A stretch of DNA of 5,341 nt from Ignavibacteriota bacterium (GTDB lineage Bacteria; Bacteroidota; Ignavibacteria; Palsa-1295): NCBI GenBank assembly GCA_025357895.1, contig JANYLL010000278.1:1-5341 (forward strand). The letters run 5' to 3'. Shown piece after piece: positions 1 to 5,341 of this stretch (positions within the stretch are counted from its first letter, which is position 1; each line of letters starts with the position of its first letter). Position numbers and translations under genes: made by a program. The notes under the pieces are model-generated. The model was given only the letters and a program-made list of their open reading frames with translations, did not search any database and was not told the origin of the DNA.

Positions 1-77
1 ATGCAGAATACAAAAAGAAACTTGAAGAGCTTTTTTATTCATGGTCTCAGGTAAGCGAGGAATTGGAGAAAGTATAA
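1..77 (+). CDS. 3' end of a probable ABC-F family ATPase (partial)
   Basis: Only the last 24 codons are visible. They are read in the frame starting at base 3 and end at a TAA at 75-77. The tail is a charged helix with the pattern YKKKLEELFYSW followed by SEELEKV. A Tyr, Leu-Glu-Glu, Trp, Glu-Glu-Leu spacing like this is typical of the C-terminal coiled segment of ABC-F proteins (EttA/Uup type), which are soluble twin-ATPase proteins acting on ribosomes. The other two plus-strand frames stop earlier and look non-coding. No ATPase motif is visible, so the family assignment rests on the tail alone and could be another coiled-coil protein. The gene converges on the S41 protease gene and is separated from it by 55 bases that carry a hairpin terminator. 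Confidence 0.55.
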   Translation, partial: AEYKKKLEELFYSWSQVSEELEKV

Positions 78-80
78 AAG

Positions 81-109
81 AAATTACAGGCACAAAGTGC
101 CTGTAATTT
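81..109. terminator. Bidirectional hairpin terminator between convergent genes
   Basis: A perfect 13-bp inverted repeat (AAATTACAGGCAC and its exact complement) flanks a 3-base loop. It lies 3 bases after the plus-strand stop codon and 23 bases before the stop codon of the minus-strand protease gene. On the minus strand the stem runs into a T-rich tail (TTTCTTTTATA), as in an intrinsic terminator. On the plus strand the tail is weaker (TAATTTAACA). The placement and symmetry suggest it serves both genes, with better support for the minus strand. Confidence 0.8.
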
Positions 110-132
110 AACAATGATCTTAAGTTAGGTTC

Positions 133-1776
133 TTACTTAAACGACAGCGCCATCTTCTGCGCTTCGGACATCAGCGTGAAGGCTTTCTGGAATTGCTTAT
201 CATTCTCCAGATGAATTCTAAAGAACACATTTTCATCGAAAAGCTGTCTTCCGATATCAGCACGGATCCTGTTTAATATCCATGCTTTATCGGCTCCAAT
301 TTCTTTCGGATCGAACTCTACTTTTTTCTCTTTAGCTCGTTCAAGAAATTGTTTAAGGATATCTTCGCTGACTCTGTAGTCTTTTACAAATGAATCCGCA
401 GTATACTTCTTCTTCATTTCAGGTGCATGGTCACTGATAAAATTTCTTATATAATCATAAGGGATACTTGCTGCAAATATCCGTATGGTTGATTTTGTCA
501 GCGTATCTTCTTTTACGAAATAGTCTGGCGTTACTCCCCCTCCGCCATAGATCGTCCTTCCTGAAGGCGTCTTGAACTTCGGATGAGTGGTATCATTAGC
601 ATTCACATCTTTCGTGTGTGCGAAATTATCCTGTTCATCAGACTCATCATTTGTAACGCCATGTTTGTACTTGGAGCCTTCATACGGACGCTGGATCGAA
701 CGGCCCGAAGGAGTATAGTAACGCGATACGGTAAGGCGCAATCCACTACCATCACTCAATGGAAATTGGCGCTGTACAAGTCCTTTACCGAAAGTTGTTG
801 CTCCGACAACAGGAGCGCGATCAAGATCCTGCATGGCTCCACTAAAAATTTCACTTGCACTGGCACTTCCGCTATTAACGAGAACAACAAAGGGCATTTT
901 TTCATAAGCCTGCCCGGGATGCGAAACATCGATGTCATCAAAACCGGAAACTCTGCCTTTCGTATAAACGATCGTCTTTGTACCTCCAATAAATTCGTCA
1001 GCTATCTGAACAGCTTGCTCGAGATAACCACCCGGATTATCACGAAGATCAAGAATAAGTTTTTGCATTCCCTGACCTTTTAATTCTTCAAGGGCTGAGA
1101 TCATTTCAGCATGGGATGTCTGAATAAAACGACTGAGTTCTATATATCCAGTGTTTTCACCAACCATAAAATGAGCAAGTACGCTATTTAACGGAATCAC
1201 ATCCCGGGTGATCTCAAAGCTAAGGGGTTTCGGTCCTCCGGATTCCATCGGCATTCCGGAACGCGCGATCGTAACATTTACCTTAGTCCCTTTTGAACCG
1301 CGAAGATGCTTTACCACTGAATCCTCAGTAAAACCGGTTAATTTTTTTCCGTCAATAGCATATATTTTATCGCCGGCGATAATTCCAACTTTATCACTTG
1401 GTCCGCTGGGAATAACCTCATCGATGTATACGGTATCCTTTGTGCTGGTCAGATTGAATCGAACGCCGATTCCTTCAAAATTTCCCTGAAATTCTTCAGC
1501 TGATTGTTTAACATTTTTCGGCGGCATATAAACCGAATGAGGATCCAGCTTTGAAAGCAAGCCGATAATTGCGGCTTCATTCAATTCGGTGATGTTGACC
1601 TTATCTACATAATTCTTTTGCACCAAACTTAGTACGTCCGAATATTTTTGCATTTCTTCCATTGTATTATCAACGGAGAATGCTTTTTCAATTCGAGCGC
1701 CAAGCAGAGAGCTTGATAGCACAAGAACCATTCCAAGAAAGGCAAGACGTTTCGGGTTGTAAAATGATAATTTCAT
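133..1776 (-). CDS. S41 family carboxy-terminal processing protease (CtpA/Prc type)
   Basis: This is a 547-residue exported serine protease of the tail-specific family, which cleaves proteins near their C-termini in the periplasm or at the membrane. Residues 9-27 form a hydrophobic signal peptide or anchor. A PDZ domain spans about 100-190 (GIGVRF, then VIPSGPSDKVGI and GDKIYAIDG) and would bind substrate C-termini. The peptidase core follows at about 200-420, with LDLRDNPGG at 242-250 and GSASASEI at 303-310. The catalytic dyad is Ser306 and Lys331, with Gln335 four residues later. This Ser+25 Lys, +4 Gln spacing is that of the CtpB-type active site, so the enzyme should be active. A charged linker (about 366-402) leads to YGGGGVTPD (410-418) and a helical C-terminal region, as in FCB-group homologues. 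The start is the first ATG and gives a complete signal peptide. The leader has eight A residues and no clear Shine-Dalgarno sequence. The gene lies 67 bp downstream of the lytic transglycosylase gene and may be co-transcribed with it. Its physiological substrate cannot be read from the sequence. Confidence 0.95.
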   Translation of the reverse strand: MKLSFYNPKRLAFLGMVLVLSSSLLGARIEKAFSVDNTMEEMQKYSDVLSLVQKNYVDKVNITELNEAAIIGLLSKLDPHSVYMPPKNVKQSAEEFQGNFEGIGVRFNLTSTKDTVYIDEVIPSGPSDKVGIIAGDKIYAIDGKKLTGFTEDSVVKHLRGSKGTKVNVTIARSGMPMESGGPKPLSFEITRDVIPLNSVLAHFMVGENTGYIELSRFIQTSHAEMISALEELKGQGMQKLILDLRDNPGGYLEQAVQIADEFIGGTKTIVYTKGRVSGFDDIDVSHPGQAYEKMPFVVLVNSGSASASEIFSGAMQDLDRAPVVGATTFGKGLVQRQFPLSDGSGLRLTVSRYYTPSGRSIQRPYEGSKYKHGVTNDESDEQDNFAHTKDVNANDTTHPKFKTPSGRTIYGGGGVTPDYFVKEDTLTKSTIRIFAASIPYDYIRNFISDHAPEMKKKYTADSFVKDYRVSEDILKQFLERAKEKKVEFDPKEIGADKAWILNRIRADIGRQLFDENVFFRIHLENDKQFQKAFTLMSEAQKMALSFK

Positions 1777-1843
1777 ATTTTTTTTCTAAGCACATTCTAT
1801 ACAAGCAACATTCAGGAGATACGTGGAGTTCGTTCTGCACAGT

Positions 1844-2800
1844 TTATCGTACGGTAGTTCTCTCCTCATCGTTTGCGGGCAAACGTATCTCATAACTTCC
1901 TGCAGGAATATTTCGGGCAATAAATCGGGGGTTGAAGATCTTAAAATCTTTGTAAGTAAACCCCTCCTTTATTGACCAATCGGAAATACTTGAAATTGGT
2001 CCTTGCAAAGTCATAACTTTAAGCGCATGCATTTTATAAGGGATCATCTTTTCGAAATGAAAGCCATACTTTTGTCCATGCTCAAGAAATTCCTTTATTA
2101 CTGCGATACGAAGTGGGTATCGCATTGTTTCTTCGTTTACGTACAAATTCCAATAGCCGGATTGTTTCTGAAAATCCAGTGCCTCCTGAAGTCCTGACTC
2201 TCCCATATTATATGCAGCAGCTACAAGAAAACAATCTCCATTAAATTGAGCCTTAAGTTTTAATAGATAACGAATCGCTGCCTGAGTTGAAAGAATTGGG
2301 TCAAGACGGTCATCAACATATTGATCGATCCTCAAACCCCATTGCTGAGCAGTCGGCGCTGTAAATTGCCAGAAACCATTTGCCCTTGCAGATGACAAGA
2401 CATTCCGTACGCCGCTTTCTGCAACTATCAAGTATTTAAAATCTCGCGATAGACCGGCGGCATCAATCATCGAATCTATCATAGGCTCCCACCGTTTCAA
2501 GCGTTTGTACCATAGCAGGAGCTGATCGGAATTCGAATAATTATAGTAGAATTCTCGATCAAAACGTTCGTGTACTTCCCAATTTTCAAGCGGTATTTTT
2601 TTTTCGAAAAGGTATTCCTCAGCCGGCACGTTAAGTGCAGTAATATTACGATGCCAGTCAATGACGGAATCATTCGGCAATGCAGCACATGAGGAAGGTA
2701 ATGAAAACTGTTTGCCGACGATGAGAAGGAGAAGAAAAATGATACATATCAGCCCTAGGGAGATAAATGTTCTTTTTCTATTTTGCAAATGTAGCATCAT
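1844..2800 (-). CDS. Membrane-anchored lytic transglycosylase (MltD-like, SLT domain)
   Basis: This 318-residue protein should cleave the MurNAc-GlcNAc bond of peptidoglycan, leaving 1,6-anhydro-MurNAc ends. A hydrophobic segment at 11-29, preceded by Arg/Lys, is a signal anchor. Cys38 follows PSS, which is a poor lipobox, so I do not call it a lipoprotein. The SLT fold runs from about 100 to 250. The catalytic acid is Glu128 in VAESGV. It is followed by GFWQFTAPTAQQWGL (142-156), the substrate-groove motif AAAYNMGES (194-202), and TMRYPLRIAVIKEFLE (225-240), the family 1D style helix. Residues about 258-308 (LQGPISSISDWS, TYKDFKIFNP, then IRLP) resemble the degenerate LysM-like tail of MltD proteins, possibly a glycan-binding module. 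Start choice: two ATG codons are adjacent at the 5' end, and AGGA lies 8 bases before the first. The gene follows a 107-bp repeat-containing spacer after pyrD and precedes the S41 protease gene. The family call is secure; the exact subfamily is less so. Confidence 0.92.
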   Translation of the reverse strand: MMLHLQNRKRTFISLGLICIIFLLLLIVGKQFSLPSSCAALPNDSVIDWHRNITALNVPAEEYLFEKKIPLENWEVHERFDREFYYNYSNSDQLLLWYKRLKRWEPMIDSMIDAAGLSRDFKYLIVAESGVRNVLSSARANGFWQFTAPTAQQWGLRIDQYVDDRLDPILSTQAAIRYLLKLKAQFNGDCFLVAAAYNMGESGLQEALDFQKQSGYWNLYVNEETMRYPLRIAVIKEFLEHGQKYGFHFEKMIPYKMHALKVMTLQGPISSISDWSIKEGFTYKDFKIFNPRFIARNIPAGSYEIRLPANDEERTTVR

Positions 2801-2808
2801 AAATATAT

Positions 2809-2812
2809 TCCT
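2809..2812 (-). promoter_or_regulatory. Probable ribosome binding site of the transglycosylase gene
   Basis: On the minus strand AGGA is followed by an 8-base AT-rich spacer (ATATATTT) and then ATG. This supports the first of the two adjacent ATG codons as the start. The site directly adjoins the outer end of the inverted repeat in the spacer, so folding of that repeat could affect access to it. That last point is inference. Confidence 0.45.
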
Positions 2813-2897
2813 GTAATCTAAGAGTACGAAGTCGAACGAAGGATCTTACGTATGAATGATCTAAAACTTGATATTCCTTTGCTGCGCTCAGAATAAC
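2813..2897. repeat. Degenerate inverted repeat in the pyrD-transglycosylase spacer
   Basis: Most of the 107-bp spacer is an imperfect palindrome. The arm at 2870-2897 reads on the minus strand GTTATTCTGAGCGCAGC followed by AAAGGAATATC. The arm at 2813-2847 reads on the plus strand GTAATCTAAGAGTACGAAG followed by TCGAACGAAGGATCTT. Aligned, they share a GTnAT...AG.G...GAAGGAT-like pattern with several mismatches and a small length difference. About 22 bases separate the arms. The arms resemble, from memory, a CATTCTGAGCGCAGCGAAGAATC-like motif that is dispersed in intergenic regions of many bacterial genomes. This would therefore be a decayed copy of a small palindromic repeat or MITE-like unit. 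There is no T-run typical of a terminator and no coding potential. Confidence 0.5.
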
Positions 2898-2907
2898 GAG
2901 AGTGATA

Positions 2908-3858
2908 CTACCAACCTAAAGCCTTCATCTGATCTGCGACCTTAAGAGTTGCAACGACATCTTGTATGTTTACAATTCCTTTATCGATAAGTAAATTTCG
3001 GAGTTCAGAAAATATTTGATTTCCGATATTCGGATTAATAAAATTAGCCGTTCCGATCTGGACGAGCGATGCGCCAACGATAAGAAATTCCATAACATCG
3101 GAAGCAGAGGTTATACCTCCAATACCAATGATCGGAATGGTACATGCCTTTCTCGCTTCATAAACTTTCGCAAGGGCTATGGGTTTAATTGCAGGACCTG
3201 ATAAGCCTCCGGTAACAGTAGAGATACGGGGCATGCGAGTATGAATATCAACAGACATTCCGAGGACGGTGTTGATCAGGCTGATCGCATCGGCTCCTGA
3301 AGCTTCGCAGGCAGCAGCAAACGGCGCAACGCTTGTGACATTCGGAGTAAGTTTGATGATCAGTAGCTTTTTTGTAAGAGGGCGTAATGCTTTTGTTAAT
3401 TCTTCAACACGAGCGACGTTTGTTCCGAATGAAAGTCCCCCATCTTTTACATTTGGGCAGCTCACGTTTATTTCATAACCCACAAGATTTTTTGAAGCAT
3501 TTTCTTCAATATGTCTTAAAACATTACAATATTCTTCAGTGCTTGATGCAGCAATATTTGCAATGATCTTTGTATTGAAGTTTTCGAGATAGGGTAGTTT
3601 TTCATCCACAAAAGCATGAACGCCGACATTCGCTAAGCCGATCGAGTTAAGCATTCCGGACGCAGTTTCAACAATACGGCGCGGGTAATTACCAGGTCGT
3701 GGTTTCCAACTCACAGATTTAGTTACAATGCCGCCAAGTCCTGAGATATCGCAGTAATCTTTCGCCTCAGAGCCATAGCCATACGTGCCGCTTGCAACAA
3801 GAATCGGATTCTGAAATTCAACTCCGCCAATGGAAACCCCCATGTTAATTTCTCTCAT
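2908..3858 (-). CDS. pyrD: Dihydroorotate dehydrogenase B, catalytic subunit (class 1B)
   Basis: This 316-residue FMN enzyme oxidises dihydroorotate to orotate, the fourth step of de novo UMP synthesis, in the cytosol. Landmarks in order are the class 1 N-terminus NPILVASGTYGYG (17-29), TKS (46-48), GMLNSIGLAN (68-77), NVSCPN (131-136), IKLTPNVT (168-175), SLINT (193-197), GGLSGPAIKP (217-226), PIIGIGGI (242-249) and LVQIGTA (265-271). Cys134 in NVSCPN is the active-site base expected for class 1; membrane-bound class 2 enzymes have Ser instead. Length and motifs are complete. The start ATG overlaps the pyrK stop codon (ATGA), which indicates translational coupling and a 1:1 complex with PyrK. 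A second in-frame ATG at codon 6 (before GVSIGG) could be the true start, since many homologues begin close to that motif. No pyrimidine-responsive leader is visible in the window. Confidence 0.97.
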   Translation of the reverse strand: MREINMGVSIGGVEFQNPILVASGTYGYGSEAKDYCDISGLGGIVTKSVSWKPRPGNYPRRIVETASGMLNSIGLANVGVHAFVDEKLPYLENFNTKIIANIAASSTEEYCNVLRHIEENASKNLVGYEINVSCPNVKDGGLSFGTNVARVEELTKALRPLTKKLLIIKLTPNVTSVAPFAAACEASGADAISLINTVLGMSVDIHTRMPRISTVTGGLSGPAIKPIALAKVYEARKACTIPIIGIGGITSASDVMEFLIVGASLVQIGTANFINPNIGNQIFSELRNLLIDKGIVNIQDVVATLKVADQMKALGW

Positions 3859-4658
3859 AGGACAATCTGCTCCTTAGCAAATGAAGGTCCCTGAGTGCAG
3901 ACAAGATGAAATTTTCTTCCGGTTGATTCTGCTTCACCAATACTTGTCTCAACCGGGCAGCCCTGACAAATACCTATCCCACATGCCATTTCCGTTTCTA
4001 AACTAACTTCGCACGGAATCCGGAATTCATTTGCAAGTAAAATTGCAGAACGCATCATTCCTGTTGGTCCGCAGACAAAGATTTTTGGTTTTGAGTATTT
4101 TCCGACATTCAAATCTTTTCTTACATTTTCTATCACGGACCCATGAAAACCCTTAGAGCCATCGTCAGTTGAGTATTCAATCTTACGTAAATACTCGTCT
4201 GCAAACAACGATTTATTCCGTGCTCCGTAATATACAGCATACAATTTATTATCTTTCTCAAGTTGTTTGGCGAGCAAGGGCATAGACGCTACCCCTGCCC
4301 CTCCGATAACAAGGATTGCCGTTTCAAAAGTAGTCTCGTTATATTTCCATGGATTGCCAAGTGGTCCCAAAATGTCAAGGTGCTCCCCAATTCCTGTAGC
4401 GGCAAGAATTGCAGTACCCCTGCCATGATCTTGTATAATGATCTCTGCAGAATCTCCGCTAGTATTATATACACTAAACGGGCGACGAAGGAACGGATCA
4501 GAAAAATCGATTTTTGGAAGAACATTCACAAATTGTCCGGGAGCTGCTTTCTCAGCAACAAAAGAATTCTGAAATTTGAGAACAACAAGACCTCGAGCAA
4601 TTTCTCTTCTACCAAGAACTTTGGATCTTTGGATCTGTGATCGAATGGTGTCTTGCAT
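3855..4658 (-). CDS. pyrK: Dihydroorotate dehydrogenase B, electron transfer subunit
   Basis: This 267-residue iron-sulfur flavoprotein passes electrons from the FMN of PyrD through a 2Fe-2S cluster and FAD to NAD+, which makes the enzyme NAD-dependent. The ferredoxin-reductase-like FAD domain covers about 1-105, with RPFSVYN at 59-65 and GRGT at 79-82. The NAD-binding domain carries GGAGVASMPLL (119-129) and VCGPTGMM (195-202). The C-terminal cluster ligands are Cys226, Cys231, Cys234 and Cys254 (C-x4-C-x2-C-x19-C), all present, in the ACGIGICQGCPVE region. The length is normal for the family. The start ATG lies 18 bases after the TPR gene stop codon. There is no strong Shine-Dalgarno sequence near it, so coupling to the upstream gene is plausible. 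The gene overlaps pyrD by 4 bp. Its pairing with the class 1B PyrD makes the assignment secure over other ferredoxin-NADP reductase relatives. Confidence 0.96.
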   Translation of the reverse strand: MQDTIRSQIQRSKVLGRREIARGLVVLKFQNSFVAEKAAPGQFVNVLPKIDFSDPFLRRPFSVYNTSGDSAEIIIQDHGRGTAILAATGIGEHLDILGPLGNPWKYNETTFETAILVIGGAGVASMPLLAKQLEKDNKLYAVYYGARNKSLFADEYLRKIEYSTDDGSKGFHGSVIENVRKDLNVGKYSKPKIFVCGPTGMMRSAILLANEFRIPCEVSLETEMACGIGICQGCPVETSIGEAESTGRKFHLVCTQGPSFAKEQIVL

Positions 4659-4676
4659 TATAATATCTACTTGCCC

Positions 4677-5341
4677 TTAGTTTTTCTTTTTTGGCGGTGT
4701 ATTTTTTTGCGGAGCTTTTTGAAGACTTGTATCCCGCGTTGTTGGGATGCGAGTATTCGGAGCATTATTTACAGAGTCCTGTATGACTTTTACATTCGGG
4801 TTTGTAACAACCTGTGGCAGAGCCAATTGAGTAGCTTTTGGTGAGTTTTTCCTTTCCTGTAAAGCGTAGAGCATCTTCGGCTTAAGATACTCAGCATATT
4901 TTGAGAAAGGATACTCCAGCATTACCCGACGATAAAAAACCACAGCACTATCGAATCTTCCCTTGTCTTCATAAGCAACTCCGAGAGTATAGAGCGAGCG
5001 GGCAGCAACATCTTCATGTTTGTGATCGGCTGCAATGGAAAGGAATGCATTTCGTAAATTATCTATACCTGAAGATTTTAGTGATGAGTATGCACTCCGA
5101 TATGCAATTTCTCCGGGAGAATCCTTACCACTTATACCTGCGAATTCCTTCGAGGCTTGTTGCGCGAACATTGTTTCTCCATAATTTTTTGTCAGCTCAC
5201 CAATCAGAGAGTCTCTTTGAGATGCATTGCCAATTTGATGAGCAAGTTCTAACCATGTGAAGACTACCTGTGCACGAAAATTATTAATAGTCGAATCCTG
5301 CTTCATAAAATTATATCCGAGCGCATCTTTATACTCTACAA
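4677..5341 (-). CDS. TPR-repeat protein, N-terminus cut by the window edge
   Basis: The reading frame stays open from its TAA at 4677-4679 to the right edge. It continues past the internal ATG at 5304-5306, with codons for VEYKDALGYNF before that Met, so the true start lies outside the window. About 220 codons are visible. Residues here are numbered from the internal Met. The clearest TPR is at about 101-140: ARSLYTLGVAYEDKGRFDSA, then YRRVMLEYPFSKYAEY. Weaker helical repeats precede it, including one around the FAQQASKEF region (47-55) and one at about 63-97. Residues from about 152 on are low-complexity and rich in Asn, Pro, Thr, Gln and Lys, ending KKKN, so probably disordered. The style resembles outer-membrane or periplasmic TPR proteins of FCB bacteria, but localisation cannot be judged without the N-terminus. 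The gene lies just 18 bp upstream of pyrK and is likely in the same transcript. I cannot assign a specific function. Confidence 0.85.
   Translation of the reverse strand, partial: VEYKDALGYNFMKQDSTINNFRAQVVFTWLELAHQIGNASQRDSLIGELTKNYGETMFAQQASKEFAGISGKDSPGEIAYRSAYSSLKSSGIDNLRNAFLSIAADHKHEDVAARSLYTLGVAYEDKGRFDSAVVFYRRVMLEYPFSKYAEYLKPKMLYALQERKNSPKATQLALPQVVTNPNVKVIQDSVNNAPNTRIPTTRDTSLQKAPQKNTPPKKKN

Noticed and set aside
1..54. Short plus-strand frame beginning with ATG at base 1
   Set aside because: It gives only 17 codons. The alternative frame from base 3 gives a charged helical tail typical of an ABC-F protein and runs to a stop just before the terminator.
583..1083. A 166-codon open frame on the plus strand inside the S41 protease gene
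   Set aside because: It lies wholly antisense to a gene with intact catalytic motifs. Its translation has no recognisable domain and an erratic composition, so it is a shadow frame.
1777..1843. Possible sigma-70 -10 element (TATAGA) upstream of the S41 protease on the minus strand
   Set aside because: A TATAGAAT-like stretch is present, but there is no credible -35 element at 16-18 bases. In AT-rich DNA this is expected by chance.
2687..2700. Possible lipoprotein cleavage site (Cys38) in the transglycosylase
   Set aside because: The residues before the Cys are PSS, with Pro at -3 instead of Leu/Val/Ile, and the hydrophobic segment ends several residues earlier. A signal anchor fits better.
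4263..4640. A 125-codon plus-strand open frame inside pyrK
   Set aside because: It is antisense to the well-conserved PyrK coding sequence and shows no domain or clear ribosome binding site.

Overview
The window looks like an ordinary chromosomal stretch of a moderately AT-rich bacterium. The protein styles best fit the Bacteroidota/Chlorobiota/Ignavibacteriota (FCB) group. The clues are an S41 protease with the long linker and YGGGGVTPD-type segment common there, an MltD-like transglycosylase with a GFWQF core, and a secreted-looking TPR protein with a Lys/Pro-rich tail. One start, that of the S41 protease, has an A-rich leader and no clear Shine-Dalgarno sequence. This placement is inferred from family resemblance and was not tested by any search.

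Layout: the first 77 bases are the 3' end of a plus-strand gene, probably an ABC-F ATPase. It converges on a minus-strand block. A perfect 13-bp hairpin sits between the two stop codons and probably terminates transcription from both sides. All other genes are on the minus strand. In transcription order (right to left) they are: a TPR-repeat protein cut by the right edge; pyrK and pyrD, which overlap by 4 bp; a 107-bp spacer filled by a degenerate inverted repeat; a membrane-anchored MltD-like lytic transglycosylase; and an S41 carboxy-terminal processing protease.

Functionally there are two themes. PyrK and PyrD together form the NAD+-dependent (class 1B) dihydroorotate dehydrogenase of pyrimidine synthesis. 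All the expected catalytic, flavin and iron-sulfur motifs are intact. The transglycosylase and the S41 protease are cell-envelope enzymes that may be co-transcribed, and the upstream TPR protein may also be an envelope factor. Proteases of this family are known in other bacteria to act with TPR adaptors on peptidoglycan hydrolases, so a link is possible but unproven.

No gap without a gene exceeds about 107 bases. I saw no mobile-element gene, CRISPR array, tRNA, rRNA or riboswitch. I did not find a convincing undescribed system. The most unusual non-coding item is the inverted repeat between pyrD and the transglycosylase.
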